Shown one piece after another: positions 35,683-47,437 of a stretch of 64,000 nt of DNA. The stretch covers positions 4,278,001 through 4,342,000 of the forward strand of contig WJXW01000001.1 of the NCBI GenBank assembly GCA_015832175.1, read 5' to 3'. Under the pieces are notes generated by a model. It saw only the letters and a program-made list of their open reading frames with translations. It did no database searches and was not told the DNA's origin. Made by a program: the position numbers and the translations under genes. Numbering within the stretch: position 1 is the stretch's first letter; each line of letters begins with the position of its first letter. This DNA is from Paraphaeosphaeria minitans (taxonomy: Eukaryota; Ascomycota; Dothideomycetes; Pleosporales; Didymosphaeriaceae).

Positions 35683-36032
35683 GGACTGAAGGGGAGACAT
35701 CGAGATAAGCTAGCTCATCGCAGGGGATCTGGGATATCAACATGCTCACCCGCTGAATAGGCCCTACCTGCGATGAACCGAAAACGTCCACCACGGTGAT
35801 GGGACGTAGTTGATTGGCCGAAGTGATGATTGGTCAGACTACCGACCACTGGCCGATGCCGATCTCAGCAGCCCTCGCGTCACAACTTCTTCATCTTTTC
35901 GCGCAATGTTGACACATCAGCTTGGTAATTATCGAGAACTGTTTTCTTTTTTAAAAAAAAACCTGCAATTCTGTCTCTAGAACTCTGACTGCTCTCCTGG
36001 GCCGTCCCAGATTGATGCCTTCGAAGACATGC
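35683..36032. other. Intergenic: sulfatase relic to MFS permease 3' end
   Basis: No gene. Contains an A-rich run at about 35953-35961. Confidence 0.5.
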
Positions 36033-37727
36033 CTACGCTTTGAGGCCTGCCGCGTTCCTCCTGTCTCTTTTCGCAATAATTGACCAAGTTACACTTATCG
36101 AAATAATGCCAACAACAAGCACAGACAGGTTCACGGCGTACGAGACACGGTATCTCGGGCCAAAGACTGTGCTGAACACATGCGGACCTACGATACCCGA
36201 GAACTGAGCACAAGCATTAGTTATGCCTATGCCTATGCCTGATGCAACTGTCCCATTCAGGGCGCGGATTCGCTCCGACCAGATGACAGGGTATGCGCAG
36301 CCTGCGCACCCAACGGCGACAATTAGGCAGAGATATCTGACCACAGGGTTGTCGACTACAAGTAGGATAATGTAGCAGATGATGATGGTCGACTCAATCC
36401 CAATGGCGGCTGACCATTGTCTGATCCATTTGCGTTGCAGCACGTAGCCCAATAAATTGAGAAGCAAAAACGCAAATATGTAGGGCGGCTACGAGTGGTC
36501 AGCTGTGTTTTCCGGTATGTGCCGCGGGCGCTACTTACAATGTTCATCAGCTGTGACTTCGCAGTCGTCGTAAAGCCCAGTTGGTATATGACAGTGGGCA
36601 GAGCGAACCCCACACCAAAGCCACCGATACCATGGCATATCCAGTACAAGCTGAACGTGTAGAAAGTCGGATCTTTGCCAAGCGCCTTCAGCGACCTCCA
36701 GTCCCAGTTCTCGTGCTTCTTCCCGCCCTTCGGTGTGCTCGCAGCCAGCCTGTCTTTCCAGAAAACACGTTCGTCGTCGGTCAGGTACTTGGTCGACTCC
36801 GGATAGTCGGGGATCCAAAACGCTACGAACGCAAGAATAATTGCCGGCAGGCCCTCGAGCAAGAAGAGCCACCTATTGAAGTCAGCTAAGTCACAAACGT
36901 GGACATATATACAAAGCGTTTATGTCTGAGGCATAGCAACTTTGTACTGGGGCTCATCGCACCTCCATCCATTGAGTCCGCCCAGTCCATCCATATGCGA
37001 AACAGCGAACGCGAGTAGTCCGCTAAGCGCAGAAGACAACTGGCCGACTGAATAGAAAAATGCAATGCGCTGCGGCATCTCCGACGGCTTGTACCAGAAG
37101 GCGTAGTGATACAAAACGCTAGGAAAGAACTGTTGGCATGTCAGTGGACGACTCGGTTGAAGAGTGGGAAGTACATGCCCCTGCCTCGGCCATCCCGATC
37201 GCAAATCGTACGCACATCATTCCGGCGAAGTCTTTTGCTGCAGCACTACAACATGCGCTGATACCCCAAGCCAGTATCAAGACAAACATCCATCGACTCG
37301 GCTTGAAATACTTCAGTAGAATGGTGTTCGATGGCTCAAATATGAGGTATGAGTAAGAGAAGATCGATAGCGTCCACGCCCATTGGGATGGTGAGAACCC
37401 AAGCTGCTTCTTAATACCAGTTCCTCGCTCCAGATTGATGATTGCGGCATTCGAGTAGTTTGCGGAGTCGATCACTCGGAAGATGTATACGAGGGAGTAA
37501 AACCCGACAACTAATAGAGCCTTGATCAGCACGAGTCTTCTCTCAAACGGCCAAATGTACTCACGCCAAATGTCAACTTTGCGCAACAATCGCTTTTCCA
37601 GGGCTGGATCATGCTGGGTGTTTTCAAGCGAAGAATTGGTGGCAGACTCGACGTCCAGCTTAATCGCCTTCTTGGCCTCATCGGCAACATAACTCAGATT
37701 TCCTATCGGGTCTTTTTTATCCACCAT
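36033..37727 (-). CDS. MFS anion:cation symporter, allantoate/nicotinate permease (Dal5/Tna1) family
   Basis: Four exons: 37727-37179, 37129-36963, 36872-36539 and 36488-36033; 501 residues, ~12 membrane segments. The N-terminus is hydrophilic, and TM1 begins at RRLVLIKALLVVGFYSLVYIFR. The family block IFSYSYLIFEPSNTILLKYF and the MFS loop FAIGMAEAGFFPSVLYHYAFWYK are clear. That second block spans intron 1, whose donor must be GC (GGG|GCATGT) with acceptor CCAACAG to keep the frame; every GT alternative brings a stop or loses the family sequence. Other introns are canonical. Dal5-family carriers import small organic anions (allantoate, nicotinate, biotin precursors, sulfonates); the substrate here is unknown. 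It is divergent from the oxygenase gene at 38500. Confidence 0.87.
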
Positions 37728-38499
37728 TTTGATATCGGACGATAGTCCAATTAGACAAGTCTTGATACGACTAGGAGGAACTTATATCTTTCGCGAAGAA
37801 AATGAAGCAGAACTAACATCAAGCACCTAATCGAGGGGTTCAAGATACCGAAGCGTGTCCCATCTTTTCTAAGATGAAGCAGACACTTTTATCACGAACA
37901 GCCCTAAAGAGCCTAAACTATCACGACATGATACCTAGAATGACGATGGGAGGGATGACTCGCCTCGTATGTTTCTCCGCGCCTACGGCTGCTCGCTTCC
38001 TACACAGCATACACGAGCACTCCGGTATCGCCACTCCTATCTTCATTTTTGGCGCATCATAAAGACGAATTGCATGGGCTCGATGACGACTTGCATAGCA
38101 AGCACTGCCTAGTACAACAAGCATTGCGCCCTTGACACGCATTAGCTGACAAGCTTCGCAGCTAAGGAAATGCATGTATCCGGATATCGAAACCACGCAA
38201 GCTAAACAACGATGGGCCATGTATTTATGATGCACCCCACATCTAAGAAATGATTCCCATTGTTGGGCCGGAGATAAGGGCGCATCGGAAATGTTGCCGA
38301 AGCACGCAATAACAAGGGCCGATGATGCTTAGAGGGGAAGTACGCGGGTGCTTTAACAACCATCGCAGATACGCGCGATCGGCGGTTCGTAATACAAGTG
38401 CATAAGGACAGAGCATGTTCCTGATGTGCGAAGACTTGTGCTTCGCGTATACCAACACTCGAGTTATTCCGAATCAAGACATCGATTAGAATCGCAATC
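37728..38499. promoter_or_regulatory. Shared divergent promoter region, MFS permease / 2OG oxygenase
   Basis: 772 bases between two divergently transcribed start codons. No coding sequence seen. No operator could be assigned with confidence. Confidence 0.5.
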
Positions 38500-39849
38500 A
38501 TGGCCCCAGGACTAGTCGAAACAGCGAGCCAGACGTCGCAGAAACTGCCCATTGAGAAGTGGGTGCGGCCAGAGCCAACGAAGGAGAATCTGGAATGGGC
38601 GCCACTTTCTACAATTGATCTTTCTCGTTTTGATGAGCCCGGAGGCAAACAGGAACTTGCGAAGCAGCTCTATGATGCCGTGAGTCAAACGAGCCACATT
38701 TTTCGACATACCACTAAGCTGAACATAGGTCACACGAGTAGGCTTCTGGGTGGTGACCAACACCGGAATCGATGATGAGCGCGTACTCCGTCAATTCAGC
38801 ATCGGCAACACCTTCTTCAAGGAAGGCTTGGAAGAGAAGAGGAGGTTCCCATGCAACTTCGCAGAAGGCGAGTACTTCGGTTATCGTGAGAGTTCGCGAT
38901 GGATTGGTGACACAGGAGTAAAAGAGAACATCGAGATGGTATGTATTGTGTAAAGCAACCAAGTGCAGTAGCATATGATCTGACGGAAATTTCTAGTTGA
39001 ACATCCACAAAGATATTCCAGCATGGAAGGACGTTGGGAAGCATCGCGTGACTGAAGAGAATTGGGAGGAGATTCGCACATTCCACCGCGATCTCTGGGA
39101 GAAGGTCGCACGCAAGCTGTTCGTTTTGATTGCGATCATGCTGGAGCTGCCTGAAAACTATCTTGCCGATGCGCATGCCTATGACGAGACATCGGACGAC
39201 CATCTTCGGTACATGATCTACAACGTGCGATCGCAAGAAGAATGGGTAAGAATTGCATTTCAATCTAAACCTTGCGCTGCGGTGGCCCTGGCTGACACAA
39301 CAACAGGACAAGGCGCAAGCGTACTCCAAGGGCGGACATACCGACTTTGGCAGTCTGACTCTACTTTTCTCGCAGCACGTAGCTGGCCTGCAGATTCGCA
39401 CTCCGGAGGGAGAGTGGAAACACGTCAAGCCTGTGTCCGGCGGGATTACTTGCAACGCTGCCGATACCCTCACATTTCTCACCAATGGTAAAGCCTTCCT
39501 CTTCTACCTAGCGAGTTCGATCTTCTGACAAGTTGTCTTAGGCTTTGTGAAATCCACCATCCACCGAGTTGTCACCCCGCCTTCAGACCAGCTCAACATC
39601 CCACGCCTCGGCCTCCTCTATTTCAGCCGGCCCGGCGCTAACACGCCCATGCGGACTGTGCCTTCGCCACTACTTGACCGCCTAGGCCTGATCCCAGAGG
39701 AGCACAAAGATACCAGCAAGCCCGTACCAACGGGCACGGAGTATGTCCGAGCGAGGGTCAAGGACGTGCATCACAAGACTGTCTTGGAGAAGAGAGAAGG
39801 CACCAAATTTCAGTTCAAGGGGCTGGCGGTAAATAATTACTACGCGTGA
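38500..39849 (+). CDS. 2-oxoglutarate/Fe(II)-dependent dioxygenase, isopenicillin-N-synthase-like
   Basis: Five exons: 38500-38679, 38729-38938, 38997-39245, 39307-39487 and 39542-39849; 375 residues with all splice sites GT..AG. The N-terminal DIOX_N part has IDLSRFDEPGGKQELAKQLYDAVTRVGFWVVTNTGID, and the C-terminal jelly-roll carries the Fe triad H224-x-D226 (GGHTDFGSLTLLF) and H281 (KSTIHRVVTPP), followed by RLGLLYFSRP for 2-oxoglutarate binding. Members hydroxylate or oxidise small molecules or cleave C-X bonds in secondary metabolism and catabolism. The divergent Dal5-type transporter next door suggests uptake and oxidation of one imported compound (inference). All key residues are intact although neighbouring genes are decayed. 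Confidence 0.9.
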
Positions 39850-41144
39850 GACCATCTCGGCGCAAATTTGCCACGATGATAGCTCCGAATCAAGTGTCTA
39901 AATCACCTGGCATACACATCTTGCACTCTAATATCCACCACGTGCCAGCCTATCTCAGGCATAGAAATCACCCATGGGATCAAGAAAGACAAAGCCACTT
40001 GAGTAGGTATACGGTACCCTTCGCCGTCTTATTCTTCTTTTTCTACTCTTATTGCAGCCACCCAACCGTACCCAAGACAGTCATCATGTTGTTGGTTTAG
40101 GGCCTTTGAGCACGCAACCAATGTGGAACATCGATATCTACTGCTACACAGGCTAGCTGTCGCGTGCCGCTAAATAGCTCTCGCTCTTTGCCTCCCCTCT
40201 AGTCTCTTACCAACCAATCAAAACGTCTAGACACAGGCATCAAGACAGCAACGAGATTTCCGGGCCATCAAAATCTACTCGCGGACTCCGTCATAGTCTG
40301 CATCTTCCAGTACGGGATCTGTCTTCCTGTACCCTCTGTTTAATGCGCGAAAAACATATATCGTCACCTCCATCTTCTAGACTTAGTTGGGTACGGGTGC
40401 TAGTAATCCGCGTGTAGTAGATGTTCTCGTGAGACTGGTCCATAAATACGAAATTGGCAGCTGCAAAGAGATGCCATTGGAGACTGCCTCGACCGTCGAT
40501 AGCAAAAGAGAGAGCAATTCGGACTACCTCAAACTGCTGATACGGAATCACCTTGGCTGGCTAGGACGTGTTTCCACCATGGCGACCCATGCAACTTCAC
40601 TTTCGTACATCAGTCTGACCCTGCAGCGACCAACCCTAAACCTGGGAAAAGCCACCAGATCCGTAGCCGGTGCATGTAGGGCAGGATGTTTATGCTGACT
40701 CGCCTACAACCTTGCTAACCACTCCCTCTCGCCGCTCGACCGCGCACTCGACTCCGACATGCCCGAACACGCCTTCTTCGCCTGTCTCTTCAACGACACC
40801 GCCTTCCTACACTCCATCCCGATCGTCTCCGACCACCTCCCATCCTGAGACGGCAAACCCAGCCAACACTGCTCCACCTGAACGCATGACGCTGCGACTC
40901 CTCCGCGAGAAAACGGGCGCAAACCCCTCCCTTCGAGTGATCCTGCACAATGTATGGACATTACAATGATGTAAATTGGTATGGTATGGCATGGTATCTT
41001 ACAGTAATGGTACAATACAAATACGATGCAGTACAGCCGTCTATCCAATCCCACTATATATACACATAAACAAAAAAACAAAACACCCGCGCCATGGTCG
41101 CTGCCCTGCCGAACGCGCCGGATCAATGCTGGGATTTTGTCTCT
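39850..41144. other. Intergenic: oxygenase to SLS1
   Basis: Mostly featureless. At about 40708-40845 one frame reads LSPLDRALDSDMPEHAFFAC.., compositionally coding-like but ending at a stop without a start or recognisable family; it may be a small relic of a gene. Confidence 0.5.
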
Positions 41145-43792
41145 TCATGCCGCAGACCCGAAGTTGTGTTTCATTTCTTCCTCGGTTGGTTCTGCCCGGC
41201 TAGCAGAGGGGCTTGCTTCGCTATGCTCGTTTGAAGGTGCATCGTCGTTGAGCATATTAGACAGATGCGGGTCGTCCATGGCGGCCTCCGGGATCTGCGT
41301 ATCTTCGGCGCTACGGTAGACGGCATCGCCATTACGATGAACGCGTTCGCCCGGGGGCTGCAACTTCTTGGGCTTTGTTTCCAACTTCTTCGGCCCCGCC
41401 TGGCTGGTGGCAGCAGCTTGGGTGATCGTGCCTGCCGTTTTGAACGCATTCGCGACAAATTCACTAATCGCATTCGCTGGGTCATCAATGGCTACAGGTG
41501 TCGCCAAGCGGTTTACACCGTAAACGGTCGCAAATTGCCCGTACTTAGCGCCTAGCTTGCCGCTCTGTTTCGTAAAGTACGTCGCCGCGCTGCCGTCATG
41601 CTCTCCCCAGACGCTTTGGGTGAAGGTTACGCCGACAAACTGAAACTTGGTCTTGATGAGATCGCCCTTTCCTTCAAACTCCATTCCTTCGACGGTCCAC
41701 TTTGGAATGTCCAGAGTGATATCAGGGGCGGTTATGCGCCCACCACTTTGCAAGTTCGCCACAACGTGCTCACGCAGTCCACGCGTGTCATGGGCCTGTC
41801 GGGAATTGTTCATCTGGATGCTCCGGGAGGTCTCGAACCGGATGTCAACAGTCTCTTCAGGTAATAGCACTTGATGGTTTCCAGCATCAAATTTGAGGAC
41901 AAGTTTTGACAGTCCTTGTTGGCCATCTATGAACCGGAAATAGGCTATGAGCCTGGGAAACTTGTACGGCAAGAGATCCGAGGTGTAATTACTTGGTCCA
42001 GGCTGGGCGATGAACTCATAACACAAAAGTGGTCGCGTGGTGAAGCTCGTATGGAAAACTTGGTCAGTGAACAGGGAGGATAGACCTGGTAGGACGGGAA
42101 CAAAGGAGACCTCTTCCGAGTTTGGGTCCTCGAAGGGCAACAATGCGTGGCCGTAGAGAGCTTTCAATCGCACCTCTGTGTTTTTGTTCCACTTCGGGTA
42201 TTTCACGTCGGGACTTTGATGGGGGGGAGTTTTCTTCAAGAACATCGTCTGAACTTGCTCCTGTGCAGCGTTCAGTCGTTGTGAAAGATTGGGCAACGTG
42301 GCACGCGTGTCCATGTTCTGTTTCACAGGCAGTGACCAGCGACCGAACTTGGTGCTGCGAGCTTTGTAGGCAACACTCTCTTTCTCCACCACGACTGGCC
42401 TGAAATGATCTGCACTTTCAAGGGCACCTCGTCCTGTGGTATCAACGGTGGTGGCTGATGGACTCTTGAGAGGCAAGACCTTGATCAGACATCGCACGGC
42501 CTCTGCCGTGGCCTCTTTATCCAGAGCTCGTATTATAATCTGCTTACATTAGTTGCGGGCCTTGTTATCTGAGACATGGAGCGTACCTTGTCAGCAACGC
42601 GTTGGAGCTGGGCGCCCGTCAGGGCAGTCACAGTTGCCAGGACGTCGTCTGGAAAGACACGTTCAGTCGTAGGCTCGGAGCCATCGATGGTTTCCAAATG
42701 TGGCACCCATGTGGTGAAATGAAAACGCTGCGTCTCTGATGCCTGTAGGAGTTGCTCTACATCATTTGCTGCATATTCGGCTGTGTGCTTGTCGGCGGTG
42801 ATGCGCAAGACTTTGTCTACGGTGTTCACTTCGAGCCTGGCCTTACGGGTTTGCCCAATTCTATCCAGCGCCGATTCGCTCCCTGACGTGAGCAAGGCCA
42901 GCTGCCAATCCTTCAGTGCCAACTCGATCTCGCCAGTGGCCTCAAGCTCTTCCAGCATGATCAGCTTCCATACATCGCGCAGGATCTGGTCGACCAGCAG
43001 GTGTTTGGCAATGTACTTGCGCTTCTTCTGAGAATGGACGTCCAAGCTCGGCGAGCGTTGGTTTATCTGTGTTGTTCCAGGAGTCCATTCAGAGCGCATA
43101 GAAGGCCGTTTGGCGGTTCCCTTGAGCTGGTCCTGCTTTAGGCGGTCCCTGACCTCCTGCGGCACCCGGTCTTTCTCCACGCCCTTTCTTTCCGAGTAGT
43201 AATGCGAGAGCTGCCTGCCCGTGAAGGACTTGAAAAGATGGCTTGATAGTCTGAAATAGACCGTCTGGCTGACATAGTGTCCTTCTTCCACGATGACTTC
43301 GTCGTTGGTGGCCTTCAGACGCAGCTTGTCAAGCTGATCCACGACCTCGTCGAGTGTTGCAGGCCGCTCGTCGGCAAGCGCCTCTGCGAGCTTGAGGGGT
43401 ATCTGGTCGTCATGGGGTGGCAGGGGCTCTGGGATGTGTTCGTGCTTCTTCTGCTCCCCCAGCTCCTCCAGAACTATGATGGAGGTATCCTCGCCGAGCG
43501 TTTTGGCACCTTCGAGACGCGCCGTGGTCTCTCGCAGGTGGCCCCCTCCTTTTCGCTTGCGTACGCGGATGCCGAGTGGGTGCTCGCTCAGCAGCGTTTT
43601 ATGCCGAATGATACGGAATCGTGGTCTCGATTCGGTGTCGTGGTCCTCGTCGCCTGCATCGTGGCGGCGGCGACTGGACGCGGAGAAGGAGGCACGCGGC
43701 ACGCGACGAGGGAGAACGGGAAGACGCGAACGGGCCTGGGTCAGCTCGCAGCGCAGGCATACGAATGCACCCGAGACGCGAGGCGCAAGCAT
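41145..43792 (-). CDS. SLS1: Sls1-family mitochondrial inner-membrane protein
   Basis: Two exons, 43792-42587 and 42539-41145, joined by a GTACGC..GCAG intron (LQRVADK-IIIRALDKEA); 866 residues. The ATG at 43792 gives a basic presequence (LTQARSRLPVLPRRVPRASFSASSRRR) with a plausible mitochondrial processing region. The central and C-terminal regions match the SLS family (SRRLNAAQEQV-type and LPYKFPRLIAYFRFIDGQQGLSKLVLKF blocks; PDITLDIPKWTVEG). In yeast Sls1 couples mitochondrial transcription to translation at the inner membrane and is needed for respiration; the same role is inferred. An AT-rich minisatellite sits upstream in its promoter. Confidence 0.85.
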
Positions 43793-44051
43793 AGGGAGGG
43801 AGCGGACAGCGGACAGCGGGTGCTGGGTCAATCGAAGGTCGCTGGGAGCGCTCGAGGGCTGGGCCAGGCTAGGGTGCGCTTGCCGTGTACGCTGCCTTCG
43901 AAACTTTGTTCACCGCCTGCAGCAGTCCAGCCCTACCTACCAATTCTGCCAACGCCAGGTCACGTGCCCGTTCGACGCGTCGTCGCCTCGCAAAATGGTG
44001 ACGTGTGTGGAAGCATAGAGGAGTACTTCTTGCGGAGTACTTCTTGAGGAG

Positions 44052-44240
44052 TACGGATCGTATTGATTGTATTGATTGTATTGATCATTGATTGTATTGA
44101 TCATTGATTGTATTGATCATTGATTGTATTGATCGTATTGATTGTATTGATTGTATTGATCATTTTGATTGGATTGATTGGATTGATCATATTGATTGGA
44201 TTGATTGGATTGATCATATTGATCGTATTGATCATATTGA
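44052..44240. repeat. AT-rich minisatellite (ATTGATTGT / ATTGATCAT units)
   Basis: About 190 bases of tandem, partly palindromic units (TTGATCATTGAT), lying between the SLS1 start and the 3' end of the NT-C2 gene. It is strikingly AT-rich against the GC-rich flanks. Confidence 0.88.
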
Positions 44241-44257
44241 TTTGGGTATAAGAAGAA

Positions 44258-45473
44258 TCATATCGGCAACTGCCAGCTGCACAGGTCTTCTCGGACGTCA
44301 AACTCGTCCACCTCGTGGTGCGGCTTGCGTCGTTCCCGCTGGACCTCTGCCTGCATCTGATGTGCCTGCTGCTCCAGACTGCCTCTGCCGCGCACGCTCG
44401 CCGGGCTCGACGCCGTGTCGCCGGGCCTTAGCGTCTCGTGTGATTTGCGCAGTACGCTGCTTCCTTTGTGCGACTCACCCTCGCTCATCGAGCCGCTGCT
44501 GTCGCCGTTCACGAACCTGATGCGTCGTGGCTCGTCATATGGCTGCTCGCGGTCGCCCCAGCCATCACCGCCCGAGAAGATGTCCTCGATGCACTCGTCC
44601 GCCTTGAGCTCTCCCGGCTGTGCAGACCAGTAGGCCGCGAGCGTCCGCCTGTACATGTCTTGGAGCTCCCCGGCTTCTCGAGACCCCACGCTGAGGGAAG
44701 GCGTTGCTGCACGACTGTTAGCATGTTTTGGTGGCTGTGCATGCAAGACACATACAGCCCGTCTCCTCGACGTCTCCCTGCTCGCCCGACACGATCCCGG
44801 CAATCCCGCTAAACACCTGTGCCGTCTTCAGCGCCGGCGCAACAAAGTTCCTGTCGCCCTCGATCTGGCGCATCATGACGCCGATCTTCAGCGTGCTGTT
44901 GATCTTGCTGTTCTGCATGAGATACCTCCGGGTGACGCCGGGCTCGTCGCCCTCGGCCCTGTCCATCTCGCTCTGCTCCACGTATTCGGCCAGGTTGAGC
45001 TTGACGTTGCCCAGCGTGATGCGCTCGGCTTTGCCCCCGCCCGAGTACTCCTGCACCACCTCCAAGTCCACGGAGCTCTCCTGCAGCATGCCGTTCTTGT
45101 CCACGACCAGCTTGACGGCGAGCTTGGCCTCGTAGTCATAGCTGACTTTATGGTCTTGTATCGGCTGCTTTTCGGTGCGGCCACGGTGCTCGGCAGCCGT
45201 CGAGTGCGGGAGGTGCCATTTCACGAACGAGCTGCCCGAGACGAGCGGGACGTTGTTGAGGTCGATGATCTGCGTACAGTAAGACCCTCGCCAGCGCAAC
45301 ACCATACACACAGCCGCCGCTCACTTTCAGGTGCAGTTCAAACTTGGGCTGCGCATTTGTCAGCCGCCGTGTCCTCCAACATGGCTATCGGGCGTGGGTC
45401 TTACGCGGCGGTTCTTGGGCACTGGAATCGTGAGCGTTTGCGTCGCAAAGGCGACCGAGCGCTTGAGAGACAT
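44258..45473 (-). CDS. NT-C2 domain protein (EEIG1/EHBP1 N-terminal C2 type)
   Basis: Four exons: 45473-45405, 45348-45325, 45269-44756 and 44706-44258; 351 residues. The spliced start reads MSLKRSVAFATQTLTIPVPK-NRRPKFELHLK-IIDLNNVPLVSGSSFVKWHL, the classic NT-C2 opening; the 24-nt second exon encodes exactly PKFELHLK. The C2 beta-sandwich continues through VVDKNGMLQESSVDLEVVQEY and ITLGNVKLNLAEYVE. After it come LQDMYRRTLAAYWSAQPGE and CIEDIFSGGDGWGD, then a Ser/Arg-rich charged tail. NT-C2 proteins are thought to bind membranes or cytoskeletal partners; no enzyme motif is present. In fungi the function is largely undescribed. Confidence 0.88.
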
Positions 45474-45749
45474 CCCTCACCGAAAGCTTGCATGGTGGAG
45501 GGAGCGCGAAGCGTCGCGGCTCGCGGCTATAATAGGCCGTGGTAAGTATCAGCGATTGCTGAGGTGTGACGGCCGTTAGCCAAGTGCGACCCGGATGCGG
45601 TGCAGTGTGGTGAATGGACGCTCGGACGATCGAAGCTAAACTCCGCTCTCGCCCGACCGCATCTTCCCGGATCCAACACCAAGCGCATTCTTCCCAGCAT
45701 CCTCCCTTGACATGGCATTCTCGCCCAGACAAGCTCTCCGTACCGCCTC

Positions 45750-47366
45750 ATGACGCCGGACCCAGACGCAGTCGCGGATTGCGTCCTTGCAACATTCCGT
45801 CAACTGCCTGATAAGCGCAAGCCTAGGCCCCAATCCGACGGTGCGCGTGAATGGGTCCCCCTCGCCGGCATTGTGCTAGCCGATAAGGGTACGACGCACT
45901 ATTGATGATCTGTAACGCTGTCGTAAGCTGATGCTAATGATGTAGCGAAGACGGCAAACTGTCCTGTGTTTCGTTAGGGTGAGTCTTTTCATGTCGGTTT
46001 TTGCCTATTGCGTCCTTGGAACTTTTGCATGTACAGCTGCATGTACCAAAAGTAGCCTGTGTGATTTGGCACCTGTGAATATCAAGCGAGATCCCAATCA
46101 TGCGAAAAAAGGTAGTCATGGCATGAACAGGACCCAAAAAAATAAAGTCTTCATCTAGTGAACATTCAAACGAGGATAGCAGGAAGAAATGATGACGGGA
46201 ATGATCATCTCCAGAAATGGAGAGAGAAAAAATTACTTTCAAACACCACACTAACGCCCCCCAGAACTGGCATGAAATGTCTTCCCTCGAACAAACTACC
46301 CCTGGCCCACGGCAACGCCCTGCACGACTGGCACGCCGAAGTCCTCGCCATCCGCGCCTTCAACCGCTTCCTCCTCGACGAGCTCCTCCTCCTCCTCCTA
46401 ACACCCCCACACTTACCCTCCCTCTACCTCCGCGAAGTCCCCTCAGCAGAACGCACACTCGCACAACCCCAGCCCTTCACTCTCCGCGACGACATCCGAA
46501 TCTACATGTACTGCTCCGAAGCCCCCTGCGGCGACGCCAGCATGGAGCTCACCATGGCAGCGCAAGAAGACGCCACGCCCTGGACCTCACCTGTGCCCAC
46601 CGTAACCTCTGCCGCGACCACCACCACCACCACAACCCTCCCCCCATCCCAAGAAACCCAAGTCCCCACCGCATTGAGAGGCCGCACGCACTTCGCCCAC
46701 CTCGGAGCCGTCCGCTGCAAACCCTCCCGCCCCGACGCCCCCCCCACCCTCTCCAAATCCTGCACCGACAAACTCGCCCTCTCCCAAGCGACCTCCCTCC
46801 TCTCCAGCCTCACCTCCCTGCTCGTCTCCCCGCGCAACGCCTACCTCCACACCCTCGTCCTCCCCGCCTCGCAGCACGTCCCCGCAGCCTGCACCCGCGC
46901 CTTCAGCAGCGCGGGGCGCATGGCGCCCGTCGCGGCGCGCGCGGGGGACTGGGGCGGCGGGTATGCGTGGAGGGCGTTCGCGGTGCTGGGTACGGCGCGG
47001 GAGTTTGCTTGGAGCAGGAGGATGGTGGGGTCGTCGGTTAGGGCTGCGAGTAGTAATATCAGTGCGGTGTGGACGCCGGGGTGGCAGGAGACTGTGATTG
47101 GGGGCGTGCTGCAGGGGAGGCGGCAGTTTGATGCGCGGGGCGCGAGTCGGGTTTGTCGGGGGGCGATGTGGAAGGTTGCGGTGAGGGTTGCGGCTGCTGT
47201 GGGGATGCCGGCTCTGATGCAGGTCCTTGGGAAGAGGGCGTACAAGGATGTGAAAGAGAGTGAGGCGTTGGGGGCGCGGAGGAGGGTGAAGGGGGATGTG
47301 AAGAGGGAGGCGTTGAAGGGGTGGGTGGAGAATAGAGGGGACGATGGGTTTGGGCTTGGGACGTAA
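45750..47366 (+). CDS. TAD1: tRNA-specific adenosine deaminase 1 (A37 of tRNA-Ala)
   Basis: Three exons: 45750-45888, 45951-45978 and 46265-47366; 422 residues. The start MTPDPDAVADCVLATFRQLP is typical. The splice joins give ADKDGKLSCVSLG-TGMKCLPSNKLPLAHGNALHDWHAEV. Deaminase zinc and catalytic residues are H79 and E81 (HAE), C144 (PCGDAS) and C222 (SKSCTDK). The enzyme converts adenosine 37 next to the anticodon of tRNA-Ala to inosine; it is a nuclear/cytosolic ADAR-like deaminase. The 28-nt middle exon, and intron 2 of ~286 nt (long for this genome), are the weak points; the exon-2 acceptor (GCGAAG) is not pyrimidine-rich. A Thr/Pro-rich insert (~162-185) is lineage-specific. It converges on the RecA-like gene with only 71 bases between stop codons. 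Confidence 0.87.
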
Positions 47367-47437
47367 AATGGACGTGGGAGGGGTAGATATCAGGTTTGAT
47401 GTCTCGGCAGGCAACGAAGTTACACTGTGGATAGGCA

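Noticed and set aside
40670..40969. Open frames near the coding-like stretch at 40.7-40.85 kb
   Set aside because: No start, no domain, early stop; at most a relic.
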